Source: Chloroflexota bacterium (GTDB taxonomy: Bacteria; Chloroflexota; Limnocylindria; P2-11E). From it: a stretch of DNA of 10,704 bases. Where the stretch lies: assembly GCA_005881085.1 (NCBI GenBank), contig VBGU01000020.1, positions 1 through 10,704 on the forward strand, read 5' to 3'. The translations under genes and the position numbers were made by a program. Positions 4,717 to 9,951 of the stretch are shown piece after piece. The number at the start of each line of letters is the position of its first letter. Position 1 is the stretch's first letter. The notes under the pieces were generated by a model. The model was not told the origin of the DNA and ran no database searches. It saw only the letters and a program-made list of their open reading frames with translations.

Positions 4717-6179
4717 GCGTCACCGTCCGTCTCGCCGCACCTCTCCGTGCCGCCGCCGGCGGCAACACGACTCTCAATTTCGAGGTCGCCGATCTGGGGC
4801 AGCTTGCGCGCGAGATCGCGGAACGCTATCCGGAGCTCGCCGCACGGGTCCTGCGCGACGGCGAGTTCGGCCGCTTCGTGAACGTCTTCGTCGACGGCGA
4901 AGATGCGCGCTTCCTCGCCCAGACCGACCTGCAGGGCAAGCGCACGATCGAGATCCTGCCCGCGATGAGCGGCGGCGCGGTCGCGCCGCTGCCGGAACGC
5001 GCGCGCCGGGAAGACCACGAGGTATTCGGCTCGTTCATCGACGAGACCATCGGCATCGTCGCGCGGCAGACCCGCGACACGGTGTCATTCGCGGTCGGGT
5101 CGCCGTCACGTGAGGCGCTCGATCTCGTCGGCGCGGACGATCTCGTCGCCACCGTGATCCGCCGCGAGGGTGCGAAGGCACTCGGCTACGGCATCACCGA
5201 AGGGGAGCCCGAGCTCCGCGACGTCATCGCCTCGGCCGCGCGCGACCGCGGTGTCGCGGCCGACGCGAGCGTGGTGCTCGTGAGCGCCGGCGCGCTCCAG
5301 GCCATCGACCTCGCGTGCCGTGTCTACCTGCGAGCCGGAGACGTCGTTGTCGCGGAGTCGCCAGCTTTCGCGAACGCGCTCTCCGCGTTCCGCAACCACG
5401 GCGCTCGCGTGCTCGAGGTCCCTGTCGACGGCGAAGGCCTCGACGTGGCGGAAGCGGCGCGGCGTATCCGGAAGCTTGGAGTGCGGCCACGGATGTTCTT
5501 CGTCGTCCCGAACTTTCAGAACCCGACCGGCGAGACGCTTTCGCTCGCGCGCCGCGAGGCGCTCCTCGCGCTCGCCGCGAGCCATGACGCGGTGGTGGTC
5601 GAGGACGATCCGTACGGAGCGCTGCGCTATCGCGGTGACGACGTGCCGTCGCTCGCAGCGCTCGGCGGCGCCGAGGTGGTGTCGATCGGCACGTTCTCGA
5701 AGACCTTCCTACCGGGCTTGCGCGTCGGCTGGGTCATCGCTCACTCAGAGGTCATCGCGCGGATGGCCCGTGCCAAGCAGACGATGGACTCGAGCACCGG
5801 CACGCTCGCGCAGCGGATCGTCCTGGAGTTCCACCGGCGCGGCGGTGCGGACGCGCACATCGGACGGCTGCGCGAGCTCTATCGCGAGAAGCAGGACCGG
5901 GCGCGCGCCGCCCTCGCACGCGAGCTCGCCGGGTCCGGAATCACGTGGAACGATCCCGAAGGCGGCTTCTATTTCTGGGTGCGCCTGCCTCGAAGGGTGA
6001 GCGCGCGAGCGCTTCTCGACGTCGCGCTGGAGGAAGGCGTCGCGTTCGTTCCCGGCGACGCCTTCGCGATCGACGCCGATCACCGGAACGCGCTCCGGTT
6101 CTCGATCAGCGCACCGACCCCGGATCGCATCGACGAAGGCGTGCGGCGGCTTCGTCGCGCCTTCGACCGGCTCGCGTAG
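4713..6179 (+). CDS. Fusion of CysO/MoaD-like sulfur carrier and PLP aminotransferase
   Basis: One uninterrupted frame encodes 488 residues. Residues 1-88 are a ubiquitin-fold sulfur carrier of the ThiS/MoaD family: MSVTVRLAAPLRAAAGG, then FGRFVNVFVDGEDARF, ending IEILPAMSGG (Gly87-Gly88). It resembles M. tuberculosis CysO, which ends ILPAVAGG. Such carriers normally stop at Gly-Gly, which is adenylated and thiocarboxylated. Here Ala89 and a short linker lead into a full fold-type I aminotransferase of about 390 residues, similar to LysN, ARO8 and the MocR enzyme domain. It shows GYGITEGEPELRDVI, NFQNPTG (Asn267-Gly273), EDDPYG (297-302), the PLP lysine Lys330 in GTFSKTFLPGLRVGW, and the carboxylate-binding Arg462 in ALRFSISAP. 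The ATG overlaps the thrC stop. ATG 4965 (Met85) is the only nearby internal start for a separate aminotransferase. Either the fusion is cleaved after Gly88, or the carrier has a new role. The substrate is unknown; an amino-acid/2-oxoacid transamination is expected. Confidence 0.9.
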   Translation: MSVTVRLAAPLRAAAGGNTTLNFEVADLGQLAREIAERYPELAARVLRDGEFGRFVNVFVDGEDARFLAQTDLQGKRTIEILPAMSGGAVAPLPERARREDHEVFGSFIDETIGIVARQTRDTVSFAVGSPSREALDLVGADDLVATVIRREGAKALGYGITEGEPELRDVIASAARDRGVAADASVVLVSAGALQAIDLACRVYLRAGDVVVAESPAFANALSAFRNHGARVLEVPVDGEGLDVAEAARRIRKLGVRPRMFFVVPNFQNPTGETLSLARREALLALAASHDAVVVEDDPYGALRYRGDDVPSLAALGGAEVVSIGTFSKTFLPGLRVGWVIAHSEVIARMARAKQTMDSSTGTLAQRIVLEFHRRGGADAHIGRLRELYREKQDRARAALARELAGSGITWNDPEGGFYFWVRLPRRVSARALLDVALEEGVAFVPGDAFAIDADHRNALRFSISAPTPDRIDEGVRRLRRAFDRLA

Positions 6180-6182
6180 CTC

Positions 6183-6188
6183 CATACT
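6183..6188 (+). promoter_or_regulatory. Possible -10 element before leuC
   Basis: CATACT, four of six to the consensus, ends 7 nt before the GTG of leuC, where a -10 for a leaderless message would lie. No Shine-Dalgarno is present in the 15-nt gap after the fusion gene. The only upstream candidate for a -35 (TTCGAC at 6162-6167) has a short 15-bp spacer. leuC may therefore have both read-through and its own weak transcription. Confidence 0.3.
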
Positions 6189-6194
6189 TTTCGC

Positions 6195-7583
6195 GTGGGG
6201 ACCACTCTCAGCGAAAAGGTCTGGGAGCGGCACGTCGTCAGGCGTGCCCCGGGCGAGCCAGACCTGCTCTACGTCGATCTCCACCTCGTCCATGAGGTAA
6301 CGAGCCCGCAGGCCTTCGAAGGCCTGCGCCTCGCGAAACGGCGCGTTCGCAGGCCCGAGCTCACCCTCGCGACGATGGATCACAACGTCCCGACGAACGA
6401 CGAGCCAGCGGAGGAGATCTCCGCGCGCCAGATCGAAGCGATGGCGCGCAACGCACGCGAGTTCGGCATCCGCTGCTACCCGACGGGCGATCCGCGACAG
6501 GGCATCGTCCACGTCATCTCGCCGCAGCTCGGGCTCACGCAGCCGGGCATGACGATCGTGTGCGGCGACAGCCATACCTCAACGCACGGCGCTCTCGGCG
6601 CGCTCGCGTGGGGGATCGGCACGAGCGAGATCGAGCACGTGCTCGCGACGCAGACCATCGCGCTGACGAAGCCAGGCACGATGGCCGTGATAGTCGAGGG
6701 CGTGCTTCCCATGGACTGCGCGGCGAAGGACGTGATCCTCGGCATCATCGCGCGCATCGGCACGGCCGGCGGGACCGGCAAGGTGATCGAGTACCGGGGT
6801 GCGGCGATCCGCGCGCTCTCGATGGAAGGCCGCCTGACGATTTGCAACATGTCGATCGAGGCTGGCGCTCGCGCGGGCATGGTCGCGCCGGACGAGGTGA
6901 CGTTCGCGTGGCTCGAGGGCCGGCCGTTCGCGCCGAAGGGCGTGCAGTGGCAGCAGGCTCTCGACGATTGGCGCGCTCTCGCCACCGACGCCGACGCGAG
7001 GTTCGATAGCGAAGTCGCGATCGACGCGAGCGCGCTCCGCCCGTACGTCACCTGGGGCACGAACCCGGCGCAGTCGGTGACGATCGACGGAGACGTCCCC
7101 GATCCCGACGCGCTCCCCGCGGCGACCCGAGAGAGCGCCCGCCGCGCGCTTCGCTACCAGGACCTCACGCCAGGGACCCCGATGCGTGAGATCTCGGTCG
7201 ACGCCGTGTTCATCGGGTCGTGCTCGAACGCACGTCTCGAGGATCTGCGGTCGGCCGCGGAGGTCGTTCGCGGCCGGCACGTGCGCTCGGGCATCCGCGG
7301 ACTCGTCGTGCCTGGATCGATGGGTGTGAAGGCCGACGCCGAACGAGAGGGGCTCGACCGCATCTTCACGGACGCGGGGTTCGAGTGGCGCGACGCCGGC
7401 TGCTCGATGTGTCTCGGCATGAATCCCGACATCCTGCGGCCGGGCGAGCGGTGCGCCTCCACGTCGAACCGCAACTTCGAGGGCCGGCAAGGCCCCGGCG
7501 GCCGCACGCATCTGGTCTCGCCCGCCGTCGCCGCGGCCACCGCGATCGCGGGACACTTCGCCCTTCCGTCGGATCTCCGCTGA
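6195..7583 (+). CDS. leuC: 3-isopropylmalate dehydratase large subunit
   Basis: The 462-residue protein aligns along its length with E. coli LeuC (466). It opens TLSEKVWERHVV, then LLYVDLHLVHEVTSPQAFEGLR and ATMDHNVPT. The centre has IVCGDSHTSTHGALGALAWGIGTSE and LSMEGRLTICNMSIEAGARAG. The C-terminal part has CSTSNRNFEGRQG-type residues and GGRTHLVSPA. The three [4Fe-4S] ligands are Cys343 in GSCSNAR and Cys403/Cys406 in CSMCLGMN. It isomerises 2- to 3-isopropylmalate in leucine synthesis together with LeuD. Small departures from the usual motifs are GSCSN for GSCTN and VPGSMGVK for VPGSGxVK. The GTG start has no Shine-Dalgarno but fits the conserved N-terminus. The TGA overlaps the leuD ATG by one base (TGATG). 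The length and N-terminus favour LeuC over the shorter archaeal-type homoaconitase. Confidence 0.96.
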   Translation: MGTTLSEKVWERHVVRRAPGEPDLLYVDLHLVHEVTSPQAFEGLRLAKRRVRRPELTLATMDHNVPTNDEPAEEISARQIEAMARNAREFGIRCYPTGDPRQGIVHVISPQLGLTQPGMTIVCGDSHTSTHGALGALAWGIGTSEIEHVLATQTIALTKPGTMAVIVEGVLPMDCAAKDVILGIIARIGTAGGTGKVIEYRGAAIRALSMEGRLTICNMSIEAGARAGMVAPDEVTFAWLEGRPFAPKGVQWQQALDDWRALATDADARFDSEVAIDASALRPYVTWGTNPAQSVTIDGDVPDPDALPAATRESARRALRYQDLTPGTPMREISVDAVFIGSCSNARLEDLRSAAEVVRGRHVRSGIRGLVVPGSMGVKADAEREGLDRIFTDAGFEWRDAGCSMCLGMNPDILRPGERCASTSNRNFEGRQGPGGRTHLVSPAVAAATAIAGHFALPSDLR

Positions 7584-8170
7584 TGGAACCGGTCCGCCGC
7601 ATCGTCGGACGAGCGCTGCCCCTCGCGCGCGCCGACGTCGACACCGACCAGATCATCCCGAGCCAGTGGCTCAAGCGTCTCGAGCGCACCGGGTACGGAC
7701 CGGGCCTGTTTGAAGCGTGGCGCAAGGATCCCGCGTTCGTGCTGAACGATCCGCGCTATGACGGTGCGGTCGTTCTGCTCGCCGGCGCGAACTTCGGCAG
7801 CGGCTCGTCGCGCGAGCACGCGGTGTGGGCGCTTCTCGACGCGGGCTTTCGCGCCGTCGTCGCCCCGCGGCTCGCGGATATCTTCCGGAACAACGCACTC
7901 CGCAACGGGCTCGTGCCGGTCGAGACAGACGCGGACACGGTCGCGAAGCTCGTCGACACGGTCCGCCGCGATCCGACGACGAGTATCGCGATCGACGTCG
8001 AGCGCTCGACCGTTGAAGCCCCTGGTCTTCGGGCGACATTCGTCCTCGACGAGTTCTCGCGCACGCGGCTCCTCGAAGGTCTCGATGACATCGCGGTCAC
8101 GCTGCGCCACGAGCGCGATATCGGCGCGTTCGAGGCGAAGCGACCGGAGTGGCTGCCCCGCGTCCGATAG
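7583..8170 (+). CDS. leuD: 3-isopropylmalate dehydratase small subunit
   Basis: This 195-residue swivel-domain subunit completes isopropylmalate isomerase with LeuC; E. coli LeuD has 201 residues. Recognisable blocks are LPLARADVDTDQIIPSQWLKR at residues 12-32, the substrate-loop motif NFGSGSSREHAVWAL at 70-84, and VVAPRLADIFRNNALRNGLVPV. The end reads LLEGLDDIAVTLRHERDIGAFEAKRPEWLP, as in other bacterial LeuD proteins. The ATG shares its first base with the leuC stop, so translation is coupled and subunit amounts are probably balanced. The true start is this ATG; the open frame extending further left is the out-of-frame image of leuC. A gap of 23 bp follows before the next gene. Confidence 0.95.
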   Translation: MEPVRRIVGRALPLARADVDTDQIIPSQWLKRLERTGYGPGLFEAWRKDPAFVLNDPRYDGAVVLLAGANFGSGSSREHAVWALLDAGFRAVVAPRLADIFRNNALRNGLVPVETDADTVAKLVDTVRRDPTTSIAIDVERSTVEAPGLRATFVLDEFSRTRLLEGLDDIAVTLRHERDIGAFEAKRPEWLPRVR

Positions 8171-8181
8171 CGGGACTGCGA

Positions 8182-8187
8182 TAGCGT
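8182..8187 (+). promoter_or_regulatory. Putative -10 element of the second LLM gene
   Basis: TAGCGT (TANNNT) ends exactly 7 nt before the GTG at 8194, as expected for a leaderless transcript. No Shine-Dalgarno or clear -35 is visible in the 23-bp gap after leuD. It may allow expression separate from the leucine genes. Confidence 0.4.
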
Positions 8188-8193
8188 CCTGCC

Positions 8194-9111
8194 GTGCGTC
8201 CGTTTCGTTTCGCAGCCATGGCCGAACGAGGCCGGAGCGCTGAGCACTGGCGCGAGGTCGCGCAGCGCGCCGAGGGGCTCGGCTACGACACCCTTCTCAT
8301 GCCGGACCACATCACCGATCAGCTCGCGCCGGTGGCGGCGCTCACCGCGATCGCCGCCGCGACGACGACGCTGCGCGTCGGAAGCTTCGTGTTCGACAAC
8401 GACTACCGCAATCCGGTGATGCTCGCGAAAGAGGCGACGACGCTCGACCTGCTTTCCGGCGGACGGCTGGAGTTCGGGATCGGAGCCGGCTGGAACACGC
8501 GCGACTACCGGCAGCTCGGCATTCCGTACGACACGCCGAAAGTGCGCGTCGATCGCATGGAAGAGGCGGTCACGCTGATCAAACGTCTCTGGACCGAAGA
8601 GAAGGTGACGCACGAGGGACCGTACTACCGCGTGCGCGACGCGTCGGTCCTGCCGCGACCGACGCAACGCCCTCACCCGCCGATCATGATCGGGGGTGGC
8701 GGTCCGCGCATGCTCCGGATCGCGGCGCGCGAGGCGCAGATCGTCGCCATCGCGCCGACTCTCAACCCCACCGGCGGTCCGAAGTTGCGTACGATCACCG
8801 TCGGATCGGTGGCGCAACGGATCGCGACGCTCCGCCGCTCGCCACGCTTCTCGGAGCTTGAACTCAACGTCATCGTCTTCGATGCGCAGGTCACCGATGC
8901 GGCGCGGTCGATCGTCGACGCGCTCACCGCGCGCCTCAAGTCGGCGCTCACCGCGGTCGTCGACACGCCGTTCTTCATGTACGGCTCGCGCGCCTCGCTC
9001 GTCGAGGATCTTCTCGCCCGGCGGGAGCGCCTGGGGATCAGCTACATCGCGCTCCCGGGCCGGGCGATGCGAGCGTTTGGGCCCGTCGTTGCCGCTCTGC
9101 GAGGGAAGTGA
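8194..9111 (+). CDS. LLM class F420-dependent oxidoreductase, MSMEG_2516-like
   Basis: This 305-residue TIM-barrel oxidoreductase has the pattern of the TIGR03621 (MSMEG_2516) group. It opens RPFRFAAMAERGRSAEHW, then EGLGYDTLLMPDHITDQLAP and TTLRVGSFVFDNDYRNPVMLAKEATTLDLLSGGRLEFGIGAGW. PPIMIGGGGPRMLRIAAREAQIVAI is the phosphate-side motif that in related enzymes contacts the F420 tail. The cofactor is inferred from the group and the substrate is unknown. The start is GTG 8194, supported by the conserved N-terminus and by a -10-like hexamer 7 nt upstream; no Shine-Dalgarno is seen. The final GTGA shares bases with a possible GTG start of the zinc-finger gene. It belongs to a different subgroup from the LLM enzyme at 1-705, so the two are not a recent duplication. 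Confidence 0.93.
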   Translation: MRPFRFAAMAERGRSAEHWREVAQRAEGLGYDTLLMPDHITDQLAPVAALTAIAAATTTLRVGSFVFDNDYRNPVMLAKEATTLDLLSGGRLEFGIGAGWNTRDYRQLGIPYDTPKVRVDRMEEAVTLIKRLWTEEKVTHEGPYYRVRDASVLPRPTQRPHPPIMIGGGGPRMLRIAAREAQIVAIAPTLNPTGGPKLRTITVGSVAQRIATLRRSPRFSELELNVIVFDAQVTDAARSIVDALTARLKSALTAVVDTPFFMYGSRASLVEDLLARRERLGISYIALPGRAMRAFGPVVAALRGK

Positions 9112-9146
9112 GATGGCGCGGCATCCGCTCTGCAGCGATCGGAGTC

Positions 9147-9290
9147 ATGTTGGATCTGAAGTGCCGCGAATGCGGCCAGAGCTTCAAAACGCCGGCCGAG
9201 CTAGAGGAGCACACCGACCGACTTCATCTCACCAGCAAGAAGGGCGGCGACCCGGTCGCGCCCGATCCGCCGAACGACAGCCGCCGGTAG
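9147..9290 (+). CDS. Small C2H2 zinc-finger protein
   Basis: The 47-residue product is almost only one zinc finger. From ATG 9147 it reads MLDLK, then CRECGQSFKTPAELEEHTDRLH. This fits the classical C-x2-C-x3-F-x5-L-x2-H-x4-H pattern with Cys6, Cys9, His22 and His27, followed by a polar tail rich in Lys, Pro and Asp. An in-frame GTG at 9108, inside the last codons of the LLM gene (GTGA overlap), would add 13 residues. I prefer the ATG because the finger then sits directly at the N-terminus, but neither start has a well-spaced Shine-Dalgarno. A role in DNA, RNA or protein binding is possible; none can be named. Its TAG is directly followed by the stop of the convergent gene, and the two stops form TAGCTA. 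Confidence 0.7.
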   Translation: MLDLKCRECGQSFKTPAELEEHTDRLHLTSKKGGDPVAPDPPNDSRR

Positions 9291-9716
9291 CTAAGGCGAC
9301 TTCGTCGGCAGCGGCGGAGAGCTGACGGGCACGGAGGGGAGGATCGTCGGCACCGGCGTGACCGGCGGCAGCGTTGCGGTCGGCGCGGGCGTCGGGCTCG
9401 GTGGAGCTTCGGTCGGCGTGGCCGTCCGCGGGACCGGCGTGGCTGAGGCCGACGGCGACGAGCTCGGCGACGACGATGCAGACGACGACGGGCTCGCCGA
9501 TGGTGCCGCGACCTGCTGAGACGAGATCACCGCGGCACCGAGGAGGAGCAGCGCGACCAGCGCGACCGCCGCGAAGACGGTGAACACGGTGGACCAGCGG
9601 TCCGCGGGCCGTCGCGCCGGCTTAGGGCGGGACGGCGGTGGCGCGACGTTCGCGGCCGCGGGTGGCCGTTCCAGCTGTGCCGTCGCGTCGGGATCGACCG
9701 GCGGTTTTTCCTGCAT
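9291..9716 (-). CDS. Membrane-anchored Ser/Pro/Thr-rich protein
   Basis: From ATG 9716 the protein has 141 residues; an in-frame GTG at 9734 would add six. It has a polar, Pro-rich N-terminus of about 40 residues ending in several Arg/Lys, which by the positive-inside rule lies in the cytoplasm. One hydrophobic segment follows (about 42-65, TVFTVFAAVALVALLLLGAAVI). The remainder is an extracytoplasmic tail of Ser/Ala repeats, then Thr/Pro repeats such as TPTEAPPSPTPAPTATLPP and a final LPSVPVSSPPLP. Such low-complexity tails are common on surface proteins of Chloroflexota and are possible glycosylation sites. No enzymatic domain is visible. The Pro-rich C-terminal style matches the lipoprotein at 2817-3191. 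It lies 58 bp downstream of a membrane miniprotein on the same strand and ends next to the convergent zinc-finger gene. Confidence 0.75.
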   Translation of the reverse strand: MQEKPPVDPDATAQLERPPAAANVAPPPSRPKPARRPADRWSTVFTVFAAVALVALLLLGAAVISSQQVAAPSASPSSSASSSPSSSPSASATPVPRTATPTEAPPSPTPAPTATLPPVTPVPTILPSVPVSSPPLPTKSP

Positions 9717-9774
9717 GCGGCAGCGCGACCGCACGAGCCGTGCCGAACGGTCGGACGCTCGACAGGTCGGCCCT

Positions 9775-9894
9775 CTACGAGTGATGCAGGACGTTCGCGA
9801 GCTGGTTCCCCAGGACAGCGAGACCGACGACGAGGACGATCGCGATGAACGTCATGCCTACGAGATAGTCGACGAGATCGTCGCGCTTCCCCAT
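9775..9894 (-). CDS. 39-residue single-pass membrane miniprotein
   Basis: I found this ORF by reading the minus strand between the two flanking genes. ATG 9894 to TAG 9775 encodes MGKRDDLVDYLVGMTFIAIV, continuing LVVGLAVLGNQLANVLHHS. A short charged N-terminus is followed by one hydrophobic helix (about residues 11-29) and a small polar end with two histidines. The amino-acid pattern, with polar ends around a clean transmembrane segment, is unlike the Arg-rich random frames of this GC-rich DNA. No Shine-Dalgarno or -10 is evident, so the start is less secure. Position suggests transcription with the aconitase-family gene upstream and the membrane-anchored protein downstream. I do not recognise a family; a regulator or accessory subunit of a membrane complex is possible but unsupported. 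Confidence 0.6.
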   Translation of the reverse strand: MGKRDDLVDYLVGMTFIAIVLVVGLAVLGNQLANVLHHS

Positions 9895-9928
9895 GTCGAA
9901 GGAACGAATGATTCGCGCGCCGCGAGTC

Positions 9929-9944
9929 TCCCCCGAACGGGGGA
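9929..9944. other. GC hairpin after the aconitase-family gene
   Basis: TCCCCC (9929-9934) pairs with GGGGGA (9939-9944) around a GAAC loop, 8 bp beyond the stop of the minus-strand hydratase gene. No U-tract follows on either strand, so it is an imperfect terminator at best. It may instead protect the mRNA 3' end or attenuate expression of the downstream miniprotein. Its core CCCGAACGGG is identical to that of the terminator before thrC. Confidence 0.5.
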
Positions 9945-9951
9945 TCCCGAC

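Noticed and set aside
3570..6179. An 869-codon open frame that seems to extend the carrier/aminotransferase protein far upstream
   Set aside because: Before ATG 4713 it reads out of frame through thrC and is Arg-rich without domains. thrC in the other frame is a complete family member, and the carrier begins cleanly at 4713.
6195..8170. Homoaconitase pair (LysT/LysU) of the aminoadipate lysine pathway, given the LysN-like aminotransferase upstream
   Set aside because: The large subunit matches bacterial LeuC over its full 462 residues, including the LeuC-specific N-terminus and C-terminus, and no LysW- or LysX-like gene is present.
6579..8817. Several long minus-strand frames opposite leuC, leuD and the LLM gene
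   Set aside because: The plus-strand frames encode unmistakable conserved enzymes. The antisense frames are low-complexity Arg/Asp-rich products.
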